Source: an uncultured Granulosicoccaceae bacterium (GTDB taxonomy: Bacteria > Pseudomonadota > Gammaproteobacteria > Granulosicoccales > Granulosicoccaceae). From it: 62,588 bases of DNA. This document shows positions 15,624 to 24,611 of the stretch, piece by piece (the first letter of the stretch is position 1; every line of letters begins with the position of its first letter). The position numbers were made by a program, and so were the translations under genes. The stretch covers positions 1 through 62,588 of the forward strand of contig CALLLW010000003.1 of the NCBI GenBank assembly GCA_938007995.1, given 5' to 3'. The notes below the pieces were generated by a model. It was given only the letters and a program-made list of their open reading frames with translations. It was not told the origin of the DNA and did not search any database.

Positions 15624-16879
15624 TGCGTGTCGGTAATACTTTTTTTATCGCATTAGCAATCGGAGCCTTGTGGGGCTTGATCTATATTGTTGTTTTTAGC
15701 GTGCTTGCGATGTTGATCAGTGGGGATACCGTGGTTCCTGATGTCGGCATCTCTATGCTCAGCGGTGCAGGTGGTGGTGCTGTTTATGTTCTTGGACCCG
15801 GTCGGGTTGGTGGCAGATATCGTGGCGGGTACTGGGCGGCAACATCAGGTGCTGTGGCATTGATTGCCTATGTGGTGTTGTACTACTGGGTTCGCAGTGG
15901 CTCAATATCCGATAACGGATCCGTAAACACATCAGACAATCTGGTTTTTCTCACAGCACTGGTGACTTTTGCTGTCGCTTCATTGAGCTGGCATTTGTGT
16001 CTGGACGGAATGGACTCCGGCAGTCAGGCGCGCTACCAGTTAGAAGTTATATTAATTCGTGTATTGAAAGGTATCGGGTTTGTTTTTTTCAGTGTGGTCG
16101 TTGCATTGCCGTTTTATATTATGGTGATGACCAGCCTGAAGAGCCAGCAATCGTTGTTATCTAATCCGCTGGATCTTTCCATTGATTTCTCCAAACCTCT
16201 GGCTGAGCACCTGCGCAGTTATAAAGAGTTATTTACCAAATATCAATTTGGCTATTTTCTGCTTAACTCTGCAGTGGTGTCAGTGGCGACGGTAATCATT
16301 ACACTGTTGTTTGCAATACCCGGTGCGTATGCAGTCTCTCGTCTGCGCTTTCCCGGTAAGAACGTATTGTCAAAATCCATACTGTTAATCTATATGGTGC
16401 CGGCGATAGTGCTTGTGATTCCTTTGTATACAGTTTTCTCACAACTCGGCCTGCGTAATACACTGCTCGGGCTGATTATCGTCTACCCGGCCACTACCAT
16501 TCCGGTCGCGGTATATATGTTTCAGGGTTATTTCCGTGGCCTGCCTTATGAGCTTGAAGAGGCAGGATTGATGGATGGCTTGAGCCGTATCGGTACTATA
16601 TTAAAAATCACGCTGCCTTTGTCGTTGCCGGCGATCGCGTCAGTGTCTTTATATATCTTTATGATTGCATGGAACGAATTTCTATTTGCTTTCATGTTTC
16701 TTGATGACCCTGCGATTTTTACGTTATCGCGAGGGGTGCAGTCGTTGAACTCATCCGAGATTCCCAGACAACATCTGATGGCAGGTGCAGTGATCGCCAC
16801 AGTACCGGTGTTGGTTCTGTTTTTGTGGTTTGAAAAATTTCTTGTAGCCGGATTAACCGCCGGCAGTGTTAAAGGATAG
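15623..16879 (+). CDS. ABC sugar permease with extra N-terminal membrane domain
   Basis: This 418-residue partner permease is of MalG/UgpE type. The core starts near residue 145 (VLKGIGFVFFSVVVALPFYIMVMTSLK) and carries the coupling loop EEAGLMDGLSRIGTILKITLPL and the ending FLVAGLTAGSVKG. The core alone would be about 275 residues, normal for the family. About 140 residues precede it, containing three to four additional membrane helices (FFIALAIGALWGLIYIVVFSVLAMLI, ATSGAVALIAYVVLYYWV, LVFLTALVTFAVASLSWHLCL) and a glycine-rich loop. No function is known for this addition. It overlaps the first permease by one base and is 4 bp from the hydrolase gene. Confidence 0.9.
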   Translation: MRVGNTFFIALAIGALWGLIYIVVFSVLAMLISGDTVVPDVGISMLSGAGGGAVYVLGPGRVGGRYRGGYWAATSGAVALIAYVVLYYWVRSGSISDNGSVNTSDNLVFLTALVTFAVASLSWHLCLDGMDSGSQARYQLEVILIRVLKGIGFVFFSVVVALPFYIMVMTSLKSQQSLLSNPLDLSIDFSKPLAEHLRSYKELFTKYQFGYFLLNSAVVSVATVIITLLFAIPGAYAVSRLRFPGKNVLSKSILLIYMVPAIVLVIPLYTVFSQLGLRNTLLGLIIVYPATTIPVAVYMFQGYFRGLPYELEEAGLMDGLSRIGTILKITLPLSLPAIASVSLYIFMIAWNEFLFAFMFLDDPAIFTLSRGVQSLNSSEIPRQHLMAGAVIATVPVLVLFLWFEKFLVAGLTAGSVKG

Positions 16880-16883
16880 TGTG

Positions 16884-18182
16884 ATGTCAGAACTTGATAA
16901 GCAGGCTATTGAAATACTCAATAAGAATGACCGTGGTGGTTATACCGTACCGACTGCCAGACTCTATCCGTACCAGTGGAACTGGGATTCTGCATTTGTG
17001 GCACTGGGGTTTTGTGCTTTTGATCGTCAGCGCGCCTGGCAAGAGCTGGCGTTTCTGCTCGAAGGTCAGTGGCACAACGGCATGATACCGAGCATTATCT
17101 TTCGCAGCGATGATCCTGATTATTTTCCGGGTCCGTCGGTCTGGCAGACACAATCTGCCTGCGCTACACCACCATCTATTCCGTCTACCGGTATATCGCA
17201 GCCGCCGGTGCTGGCAAGTATTGTTTTGAGTATGGTAAAAGCCGGCAATGAATCTGATTTACAAAATGCTGCCGCTCTTTTTGACGGCATACTCAATTGG
17301 CACCGCTGGTATCAGAGCAAAAGACTGTCACCGGTCAGTGGTACGGTGGTGACTGTGCATCCGTGGGAAACCGGCAGAGACAACTGTCCTGACTGGGAGC
17401 TCGGGCTGAGTACCATGCAGGTTGATCCGCAGCTGGAAGCGTATGAGCGGCAGGATACGAAGCATGTTAACCCGCAACAACGTCCCAGTAAGCTGCAGTA
17501 CGATAAGTATTTGTCGATGGTGAAGTTTGGCAGGGAGCGGGCATGGGAGCATGAGCTGATCACCGCGAACGGCCCGTTCGTTATGGCTGATCCGGGAATT
17601 CATTTTATTTTACTGCGCGCTAACAAGGATTTGCTTGAGCTTGCCGGTTTGCTCGAAAGGACAGATGTTGTCACCGAGATTGAAGCTTTTATTCAGCAGG
17701 GAATCGACACAACAAACTATTTTTGGAACGAATCGGTCGGAGCGTTTACCGCACGTAATGTCGTCAACGGAGAGTATTCGCATGGTGTAACCAGTGCCAG
17801 TGCGTTATGTTTTTACGCCGGTGCAGGTACTGAGGCTCAGTGGCAACGCACTGTAGAGAATCTGGATCGCATAGCAGGCAGAGTGCAATATATGTTACCG
17901 AGCTGGGATCCGGATGCTGATGATTTTGATCCGCAACGCTATTGGTGTGGTCCGGTATGGCCGCAAATGAATTACCTGTTATCGATAGGTCTTGAAGAGC
18001 AGGGGCAGAGTCTGCTTGCTGATCGCATCAGACAAGATATGTCACGTCTCATTCAACGCTCAGGTTTCTGGGAGTGCTTTAATCCGATAAGTGGCGAAGG
18101 CTGTATCGGCACTGATTTCTCCTGGACCGCTGCCATATGGCTCGCATGGGCATCCCCGAGTAAACAAGAGATGGCGGCGTAA
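16884..18182 (+). CDS. GH63-type glycoside hydrolase (glucosyl/mannosyl-glycerate hydrolase-like)
   Basis: This 432-residue protein has an (alpha/alpha)6-barrel. YPYQWNWDSAFVALGFCAFD (about residues 27-46) and QRYWCGPVWPQMNYLLSIGL (about 350-369) match the compact bacterial GH63 branch that includes glucosylglycerate and mannosylglycerate hydrolases. IGTDFSWTAAIWL is the usual ending. No signal peptide is present, so it acts in the cytoplasm. ATG 16884 is chosen because AAAGGA lies 8 nt upstream; an upstream GTG at 16866 is less likely. Its position inside the ABC operon, between permease and ATPase genes, says that it splits the imported solute. The precise sugar conjugate is inferred, not proven. 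Confidence 0.85.
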   Translation: MSELDKQAIEILNKNDRGGYTVPTARLYPYQWNWDSAFVALGFCAFDRQRAWQELAFLLEGQWHNGMIPSIIFRSDDPDYFPGPSVWQTQSACATPPSIPSTGISQPPVLASIVLSMVKAGNESDLQNAAALFDGILNWHRWYQSKRLSPVSGTVVTVHPWETGRDNCPDWELGLSTMQVDPQLEAYERQDTKHVNPQQRPSKLQYDKYLSMVKFGRERAWEHELITANGPFVMADPGIHFILLRANKDLLELAGLLERTDVVTEIEAFIQQGIDTTNYFWNESVGAFTARNVVNGEYSHGVTSASALCFYAGAGTEAQWQRTVENLDRIAGRVQYMLPSWDPDADDFDPQRYWCGPVWPQMNYLLSIGLEEQGQSLLADRIRQDMSRLIQRSGFWECFNPISGEGCIGTDFSWTAAIWLAWASPSKQEMAA

Positions 18183-18186
18183 TACG

Positions 18187-19266
18187 ATGGGTGAGATCCG
18201 CCTTGAGCGAGTTGAGAAATGGTTTGATGATGTGCAGGTCATCAAAGGTGTTGATATAGATATCGCAGAAGGTGAGTTTGTGGTGTTTGTCGGGCCTTCC
18301 GGCTGCGGTAAATCCACCTTGTTACGGATGATTGCCGGTCTTGAAGATACCAGCCGCGGCACTATCTGGCTCGACGGTAAAGATGTCACACCGTTGCCGC
18401 CGTCTGGCAGGCAGTTATCTATGGTGTTTCAATCGTACGCTTTGTATCCGCATATGTCAGTCAGAGAGAATCTTGGCTTTGGCTTAAAGACCTCAGGTGT
18501 CGCCAAAGCCACTATCCATGAAAAAGTGCAGCAGGTGGCACAGGTGCTGGAACTGCAGGAGTATCTTGATCGACGACCCAAGGCATTGTCCGGCGGCCAG
18601 CGGCAACGGGTTGCGATAGGCCGTGCCATTGTTCGTGAGCCGAAAGGTTTTTTATTCGATGAGCCGTTGTCGAATCTTGATGCGGCATTGCGCGTACAGA
18701 TGCGTTTTGAGATTGCAAAGCTGCACAATACACTCGGCACTACCATGATCTATGTGACTCACGATCAGGTAGAGGCAATGACACTTGCAGACCGTATAGT
18801 TGTGTTAAAGGATGGACTGGTTATGCAAACCGGGTCACCCGCTGATCTTTATAAACGACCGGACAACCTGTTTGTCGCGCAGTTTATCGGCAGCCCTAAA
18901 ATGAATATCCTACCCTGCAAAGTAAGTGATAATTCATATCAGTTGCCTCGTGCACGGTTTGGTGAGTATCACGGTCCGGCGGCAGCGATCGAACACCTGG
19001 GTATTCGTGCAGAGCATATTTCAGTAGTACAGAACGGCGAAGGCCAGTGTGACGGCGAGATTGAAGTGATCGAATATCTTGGTGCGGATACCATTGTACT
19101 CATAGACTGTGGTCGCGTTGGTCAGGTGTCTGTCAGGTTACCCGGAGAGTGTGATCTGCGCCCCGGTGACGTAATTGGCCTGGCATTTGATCCTGCACAT
19201 ACACTTTTTTTTGATGACACCGGGTCTGCCGTAGTCAATTATACCGGGACTGCTGTGAGCAATTGA
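18187..19266 (+). CDS. ABC transporter ATPase, MalK/UgpC type
   Basis: This 359-residue protein starts MGEIRLERVEKWF at 18187, 4 bp after the hydrolase stop. Walker A GPSGCGKST is at residues 36-44, signature LSGGQ at 134-138, Walker B FLFDEP at 155-160, and the switch His in THDQ near 190. The C-terminal part (about 235-359) is the MalK-type regulatory OB fold (GIRAEHISVV). It powers import through the two upstream permeases; the MalK-like tail may allow regulation by other proteins. It is the last gene of the sugar operon and faces the GNAT gene tail to tail. Confidence 0.94.
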   Translation: MGEIRLERVEKWFDDVQVIKGVDIDIAEGEFVVFVGPSGCGKSTLLRMIAGLEDTSRGTIWLDGKDVTPLPPSGRQLSMVFQSYALYPHMSVRENLGFGLKTSGVAKATIHEKVQQVAQVLELQEYLDRRPKALSGGQRQRVAIGRAIVREPKGFLFDEPLSNLDAALRVQMRFEIAKLHNTLGTTMIYVTHDQVEAMTLADRIVVLKDGLVMQTGSPADLYKRPDNLFVAQFIGSPKMNILPCKVSDNSYQLPRARFGEYHGPAAAIEHLGIRAEHISVVQNGEGQCDGEIEVIEYLGADTIVLIDCGRVGQVSVRLPGECDLRPGDVIGLAFDPAHTLFFDDTGSAVVNYTGTAVSN

Positions 19267-19365
19267 AAAATAGAACAGGCTGTGTCAGGCGTTCGATAAA
19301 ACTGAACCTGTAAGCATGCCTGATTGGCTTCGGTAAGTCGGCGCTTCCACAAGCCGACAATGCTT

Positions 19366-19893
19366 TTAAAGTTCGGGTTTTGTGTAAATCAGAGTATTTG
19401 TTAATTCTCTGGACGGTAGACGTCTTTCGTTCCGTAGCTCAGCTTCAAGCGTATACCCGGCGCGTATTGCTACCGATTGGCTTTTGCGGTTGCACTTTGC
19501 CATTCTGATTTCTAACCGTTTAGCATTAAGATCGTTAATTGCGTGTTGTTCCAGCAGGTTTAACGATTCGGCTATGTAGCCTTTGCCGGAGGCAGAGGAA
19601 CGCACCCAGTAACCGATCTCAAAGAATGGTACGTCGATGTCTCTGATTAATAATCCGATGGCACCGAGCACTTCAGGCTCGTTGTGCTGTTGAATGTAAT
19701 ATCTGAGCTCGCCGGAGAAATTGGTGTGACGGTCCATAGCCTGTGCCATGTTCGCTTCTGGAGATTGCAGAAAGGCATCAACCCAGGTCAGGTATGTTTG
19801 CAATTCGGCTTTGCTTTCTTCAGTGGCACAAATCACTTCTGGCAGCAAGCCCATGTCAGGCTTTATCAGTTTGATTCTCTTAGTTTGTAACAC
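19366..19893 (-). CDS. GNAT-family N-acetyltransferase (RimJ/RimL-like)
   Basis: This 175-residue GNAT has a core beta strand IGLLIRDIDVPFFEIGYWVRSSASGKGYIAESLNLLEQHA, an acetyl-CoA loop variant (SASGKGYIAE) and the helix that follows. LNAKRLEIRMAKCNRKSQSVAIRAGYTLEAELRNE is the C-terminal signature of the RimJ/RimL ribosomal-protein acetyltransferase-like group. The substrate is unknown. It is a single gene convergent with the ABC operon; the 99-bp gap has a short GTCGGC/GCCGAC hairpin near 19338 that lacks an adjoining T run. Confidence 0.88.
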   Translation of the reverse strand: MLQTKRIKLIKPDMGLLPEVICATEESKAELQTYLTWVDAFLQSPEANMAQAMDRHTNFSGELRYYIQQHNEPEVLGAIGLLIRDIDVPFFEIGYWVRSSASGKGYIAESLNLLEQHAINDLNAKRLEIRMAKCNRKSQSVAIRAGYTLEAELRNERRLPSRELTNTLIYTKPEL

Positions 19894-19981
19894 AGATTTT
19901 TAGAATACGACGTCGGTGGCTTGGTAGTAATTTTACCGGCTTATGTTTAACTCATCTGCAATTATTAGATTAGAATCGATG

Positions 19982-20707
19982 TTAATATTCTGCGCCACGG
20001 TGCGACAGCGTTGCACCGGCAGGCTGTTCGATAAGACTCAGAAAATGCGATGATACCGGAATGTTTTTCGACACCGGACTCATTGAAAAACCGGCTGCAT
20101 AGCCAGCACCCTTGCCTCGTACATAGAATCCCAGTGAAATTTTGCTGGTATCGGCGGGTATATCAAGCACGATGGTTCTTTGCGTCCAGTCGGTGGTGCC
20201 TGATATTGGCCCGTTGTCTGATCCAATGCCATTCTCTTCGAGGTTGTCGAATGCGACTGTTTTGCCTCTGGAGGTGCTGTCAGCGCGAAGCCAGATCGTA
20301 ACCGCTCCGTCGCAGTCCTCACACTTAAGTGTTGACGACAATTGCATTCGCTTACCCAAATAGGCAACCGGGTTGAATGATTGTGTTAACGCCGCATAGC
20401 CTATGGCGAGCTCCGGGGCATCGTTTTTGTAGCGTATCACTGTGGGATGAAGTCCAAAATATTCAATCGACAGATCGGTACCAACGTCGTAGTGATCACG
20501 ACGGTCGCCGCCTGCGTACCACCCGTTCGGCATTGGCAAATCTCGTTCACGCTTGTCGAGTGTTGCAGCAAGCGTATTCCAATCCTTATGATTGTTTTGC
20601 TGCGCAATTACTTCAAGAGAGCTTGCATGCGATATTGCAAGCCCCTGTTGCCGAAGAATAGTGCGTAACTTCTTAGCGCGTGCTTTCGCGTCATCACGAG
20701 AGTACAT
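19982..20707 (-). CDS. Glyoxalase-superfamily-related protein with C-terminal beta domain
   Basis: This 241-residue protein starts at MYSRDDAKARAKKLR. ATG 20707 is chosen because AAGGGA lies 5-6 nt upstream; a longer start at 20743 lacks such a site. Residues 1-55 (AKKLRTILRQQGLAISHASSLEVIAQQNNHKDWNTLAA) match the small helical domain found in proteins annotated as glyoxalase-superfamily or AraC-associated. The remaining ~170 residues (NGWYAGGDRRDHYDVGTD to GYAAGFSMSP) look like a beta-sandwich, similar to the C-terminal extension seen in some regulators. The biochemical role is unknown. It stands alone, tail to head with the GNAT gene. Confidence 0.65.
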   Translation of the reverse strand: MYSRDDAKARAKKLRTILRQQGLAISHASSLEVIAQQNNHKDWNTLAATLDKRERDLPMPNGWYAGGDRRDHYDVGTDLSIEYFGLHPTVIRYKNDAPELAIGYAALTQSFNPVAYLGKRMQLSSTLKCEDCDGAVTIWLRADSTSRGKTVAFDNLEENGIGSDNGPISGTTDWTQRTIVLDIPADTSKISLGFYVRGKGAGYAAGFSMSPVSKNIPVSSHFLSLIEQPAGATLSHRGAEY

Positions 20708-20743
20708 TTCTGTCCCTTTAGGGCAGGATATTTCGGTGTCCAC

Positions 20744-21112
20744 ATTGCCGGGATCCCGTTACAGTAAGGGTTGGGATCAAAGATGAGTCGCGCATTCACC
20801 ATACCCGCTAAGGTGTGGACGGCAGGCCGCGCGCTGCCTTTTGAAAAATTAGCGTAGCGGTTATCGGGAGTCAATCAAGATACATAAATGGTCAGAAATA
20901 CAACAGGAACAGAGAAGAAACAGGAGTACTATAGTGTTGCCTCGCTGTAAAAATGGATGTTATATCAGATGTATTCGCTCAATGTATCGCCGATTTAGCG
21001 CATAACTCGCAGGTATAGTTATGAAACTGCAGGACTCGCGTCTAAACTATCAACAGGTAGCGTTTTTGAGCAATACTTTACGCATAGGGTAAACAGAACA
21101 TGAGCAGCATCT
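20744..21112. other. Gene-free divergent intergenic region
   Basis: This 369-bp region lies between the glyoxalase-related gene (leftward) and the isochorismatase gene (rightward). It presumably holds both promoters. No coding frame with family character, RNA gene or clear repeat was seen. Confidence 0.5.
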
Positions 21113-21667
21113 ATGGACTTTAGTGCAGCCACTTTGTTGGTAGTCGATGTACAACGCGGTATTGATGAGCTGGGGCCGGGCCAGAGAAACAACCCGCAGG
21201 CAGAGGATAATATCGAACGGCTTATAAATGCCTGGCGGGATTCTGCAAAGAGAATTGTGCATGTAAAACACAATTCGGTTTCACCGGGCTCTCCGTTGCG
21301 GCCGGAGCATCCGGGAAATGCCTTCAAGCCGCAAGCTCTACCGGTCACCGGTGAAGATATATTTGAGAAAACCGTCAATAGTGCGTTTATCGGTACTGGG
21401 CTGGAGCAGCACTTAAAAGAGAATAATATTAGCTCGCTTGTGATCGTCGGGCTGACTACTGATCATTGCGTTTCAACCACGACCCGCATGGCAGGGAATC
21501 TCGGTTTTGATGTCGCTCTTGTTTCCGATGCAACTGCAACATTCGCCAAAACCGGTCCTGATGGGAATGTATATGATGCTGAACAGGTGCATCAAATTAA
21601 CTTATCCAGTCTTGATGGCGAATTTTGTCAGGTTGTGACCACAGAAAATGTGCTGGCGGCGTTTTGA
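21113..21667 (+). CDS. Isochorismatase-family cysteine hydrolase
   Basis: This 184-residue protein has the cysteine-hydrolase triad: Asp in LLVVDVQRG (about residue 12), Lys in FEKTVNSAFIGTGLEQHL (about 85) and Cys in GLTTDHCVSTTTRMAGNLGFDV (about 121). The preceding cis-peptide GLTTD is typical of the nicotinamidase/isochorismatase superfamily. Such enzymes hydrolyse amides or vinyl ethers of small metabolites; no specific substrate can be read from the sequence. It faces the M48 gene tail to tail with 14 bp between. Confidence 0.9.
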   Translation: MDFSAATLLVVDVQRGIDELGPGQRNNPQAEDNIERLINAWRDSAKRIVHVKHNSVSPGSPLRPEHPGNAFKPQALPVTGEDIFEKTVNSAFIGTGLEQHLKENNISSLVIVGLTTDHCVSTTTRMAGNLGFDVALVSDATATFAKTGPDGNVYDAEQVHQINLSSLDGEFCQVVTTENVLAAF

Positions 21668-21681
21668 TGCTCAGATGAGTA

Positions 21682-22731
21682 TTATCGGGAGTTAAAAGCC
21701 TTCGAGCGCTGTTCAGCCTTTTCAATTCGTGATCCTGTCGCTGGATGACTGGAGAAATAGTTTTTTTCTTCTTTATCAACTCTACCGGATTGCGAGCTGA
21801 GTTTACGCATTGCGGTGGCGAAGTGTATCGGATCGATTTCCAGCTGTTCCATCAATAGTAAAGAGTAATCGTCTGCCTCTGATTCCGCCTCGCGCGAGTA
21901 ACTACTCTGCAACATGAATGTGGCACTGCCGGTAGTTAATTCAGCCACTGTAGAGAGATCACCCAAAGCGACCGTTACAATGACTGCCATGGTTGAAGCT
22001 TTAATCACGCTTTCCAGTCCATGCCGCTCAACTACATGACCGATCTCATGAAAAAGAATGCTGTCCAGTTCAAGGTCAGTGGTGAGCTCGACCAATGCGT
22101 CTGTTACTACGATATCGCCACCAGGCAAGGCAAATGCATTAGCAATACCTTTCATATCAAAAAAATGCAGAGTGTAGGTAAAGCCACCGGTATTGGAGAT
22201 CAATGCAAGGTATCGCTCGAATCGTGAGGTTATTTCAGCTTGTTTGTTTTCTGCGACTTTGGACTCGTCAAAAAGAAAACCTGATAGTAATTCGAGGGTG
22301 CCTTCAGAGATATTCTCAGATGCGCTGACTGGAATTTTATGTGCCGCGTAGTTTGCAGCTGCCGGTAATCCGAATTTGAAAAATCCTGCGACCAGCAGAC
22401 CAGTGCAGAATACCGCAGCGATGGCCATCGTCCAGCTTGATTCCAGACGATTGACCGCAGACGCTGAATGATTCTTGTGGCGAGTATTGCCCAGAAGCTC
22501 ATCAATACTGTCGTTGTCCGGGGTTTCAAACTGGGTGCCTGATGGAAAGAATACCTTGCGGTTAATGGAACCGATACGATCACTGAATTTTAAGTCATGC
22601 AGGTTGCCGGTCTTAACCACAACTGATTCAATTATCAATTCGTAGCTGTCATGGGTGAAGACTAACTCTGATCGCTTTCTATCCGAGCTGTTCGGCGGGT
22701 AGCAATAGCCTTTTATGAGTATCTCTTGCAT
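21682..22731 (-). CDS. M48-family membrane metallopeptidase
   Basis: This 349-residue protein has a soluble N-terminal beta-rich segment (1-95), one membrane helix (about 100-122) and an M48 peptidase domain. The zinc motif HEIGH is at 228-232, and the third ligand is in SREAESEADDYSLLLM near residue 290. It lies directly downstream of the DUF898 gene and overlaps it by one base (TGATG), so the two are translationally coupled. DUF898 and M48 genes are often paired, suggesting joint work in envelope protein turnover. The active site should face outside the cytoplasmic membrane. Confidence 0.9.
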   Translation of the reverse strand: MQEILIKGYCYPPNSSDRKRSELVFTHDSYELIIESVVVKTGNLHDLKFSDRIGSINRKVFFPSGTQFETPDNDSIDELLGNTRHKNHSASAVNRLESSWTMAIAAVFCTGLLVAGFFKFGLPAAANYAAHKIPVSASENISEGTLELLSGFLFDESKVAENKQAEITSRFERYLALISNTGGFTYTLHFFDMKGIANAFALPGGDIVVTDALVELTTDLELDSILFHEIGHVVERHGLESVIKASTMAVIVTVALGDLSTVAELTTGSATFMLQSSYSREAESEADDYSLLLMEQLEIDPIHFATAMRKLSSQSGRVDKEEKNYFSSHPATGSRIEKAEQRSKAFNSR

Positions 22732-24518
22732 CAGATTCCAATATCGAACTCAACGTCGAACGCATCAGCCATTTCTTCACCCATTGCATTGAGCCGGGTT
22801 TTTTCATTGGCAGTAAATGAATCGAGGCCACCTTCAACAAATACTGATGTGCGTGCTGCAAAGTAACGGGCCGAGCGGATCTTTGCATAGGGAAAGGCAA
22901 GCCCCAGTGTGATTATTAATAAGATCAGATTGCTGATATTGAGCCACCAGAGCGACCAGGTGCCGGTCTCTGATTTTAGTCTGACTTTGCCATCGATAGA
23001 GGTGACGTTATATCTATGATTGCGTATGCTAGAGCGAAAGTACGCGACTGCAATACCTCCGATTGGTATTGCAATCAGATAAAACGCCGCGCCGATGATG
23101 ATTGGTGCAAAAGGCTCCAGTCGGGTTAGTAATTCAGAGTTATCCAGCAAGCTGTCTGCGCTGGAGACAATCTTCCACACCAAGCCGGCGGCACCGGCAA
23201 TTGCAATCAGGGCCAATGCCGACAGCAGTATGGTAATCAGGTAGATTACGTAGACACGCCCCGTTCTGACCGCGCCGGTAAAGTGCGCTGTGCCGTAGCG
23301 ATGGTTATTGAGAGAGTACGAGATCAGGTTCTTGTGTAAAAGCGGTACTACTATTGCCACTGTCAGGAACAGTATAGCCAGAAAAATACCTGCCCAAAAC
23401 ATTAAGGTAGCTTCTGGCAGGTTGGATATGTCTTCCATGCTACTGATATCGAGATGCTGTATCAGGAGGTAGCCGCCCAGACCAAATACAGCAAGCATTG
23501 CAAGTGGTATCAGAATGATATTGTTATACGGTGGTGAACCCACACCGTCAAAACCAAAGCGAATATTCCTGAAACTACTGGCTTTTGCGTTGAACTTGAG
23601 AGAGCGCCACACAGCCCATGGAAACATAATGATGATAATACCAAGCGCGATTGTAGACACCGTTGCATTGATGCCTTGGTATATCGTGTAGATAACAATC
23701 AATGTAGTGGCTATTAATCGACCGACAACCAGTTGACTGCCTTTAGCGTGATACTCAAAAGAGCTGTTATCCACAGTGGTGTTGCCGTAAAAGTAGCGTT
23801 TGGTCCGCACCTTGGCCCATGCAGAATAAATATAGAGCGTGATCAGGGTCAGGAAGATATTAACTATCCATATCTTGAAATACTCTGATGTCTTACCGTG
23901 GAATTTCACCGGGTATCTGACGCTGTTGGCATATTGCGGTCTAACAGTGCGATCCAATTGGTTGCTGTGTCGCGTTGGTGTTCGCGTATCGCGGTAGTCG
24001 GAGCGTCTGTCGTCTTGCATGTAGGCGGCTGCCCGACCGCCTGGCTGTTGTCGATGTGGTGAATCGTGATAATAATCCTCGCTGTCGGGGCGTTGGTAGC
24101 GATAATCAGTGGATTGATAATCGCGATCCTGATCATCATGGCCTCGATCATCGTAGCTCTGATCATCGCGGGCTTGATATTGGTCAGAGTAATAGCGGTC
24201 GTGGTGATCATGGTTGCGCTGACTGCTGTAGTGGTCGTGCTCAGAGTGCGTGCGACTGCTGTCATGATGCCTGTCGTTTTGGTGGTCTCTTGAGTGCGGT
24301 TCACTGGTGTAGTGGTCACGGTAGTCGTGGTGAGACTGGTCTCGATACTCACGGTGATCGGTAGTGTAGTCATCGCTACTTTTACGATAGTGGCTATCGT
24401 GGTCTCGCGTATCCTGCTGCCTTGTTTGCCGGTTCTCGGCGTTCTCGGCATCTATGCGATGCAGCTGATCGGGGTCAAGATAGGGGTCTCGTCGATCGTT
24501 ACGTTTTTTCTTCCACAT
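22731..24518 (-). CDS. DUF898 (YjgN-like) membrane protein with charged disordered N-terminus
   Basis: This 595-residue protein carries a DUF898 region from about 205 to 595. It opens YPVKFHGKTSEYFKIWIVNIFLTLITLYIYSAWAKVRTKRYFYG, and a second family block near 520-560 reads LWWLNISNLILLIITLGLAFPYAKIRSARYF. Several further membrane helices lie between. Before it lie about 195 residues composed almost entirely of Asp, His, Arg, Tyr, Ser and Gln (for example DHREYRDQSHHDYRDHY). This part is certainly disordered, is not typical of the family, and is rich in possible metal-binding His/Asp. DUF898 proteins have no proven function. It is coupled to the M48 gene by a one-base overlap. Confidence 0.88.
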   Translation of the reverse strand: MWKKKRNDRRDPYLDPDQLHRIDAENAENRQTRQQDTRDHDSHYRKSSDDYTTDHREYRDQSHHDYRDHYTSEPHSRDHQNDRHHDSSRTHSEHDHYSSQRNHDHHDRYYSDQYQARDDQSYDDRGHDDQDRDYQSTDYRYQRPDSEDYYHDSPHRQQPGGRAAAYMQDDRRSDYRDTRTPTRHSNQLDRTVRPQYANSVRYPVKFHGKTSEYFKIWIVNIFLTLITLYIYSAWAKVRTKRYFYGNTTVDNSSFEYHAKGSQLVVGRLIATTLIVIYTIYQGINATVSTIALGIIIIMFPWAVWRSLKFNAKASSFRNIRFGFDGVGSPPYNNIILIPLAMLAVFGLGGYLLIQHLDISSMEDISNLPEATLMFWAGIFLAILFLTVAIVVPLLHKNLISYSLNNHRYGTAHFTGAVRTGRVYVIYLITILLSALALIAIAGAAGLVWKIVSSADSLLDNSELLTRLEPFAPIIIGAAFYLIAIPIGGIAVAYFRSSIRNHRYNVTSIDGKVRLKSETGTWSLWWLNISNLILLIITLGLAFPYAKIRSARYFAARTSVFVEGGLDSFTANEKTRLNAMGEEMADAFDVEFDIGI

Positions 24519-24611
24519 AGACTATCTCCTGCTATTCCCCGGCTTACTGATTAGCCCCTGTGAGGTGTTATGGCTGGCAACGAACGCACTTTCTTTTTTG
24601 CATTATACAGG

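Noticed and set aside
19338..19360. GTCGGC/GCCGAC hairpin after the ABC operon as terminator
   Set aside because: Six-base stem with a 10-nt loop and no T run directly after it; too weak to list.
24294..24554. Valine-rich plus-strand frames opposite the DUF898 N-terminus
   Set aside because: They are the antisense reading of the Asp/His-rich coding sequence and have no independent support.
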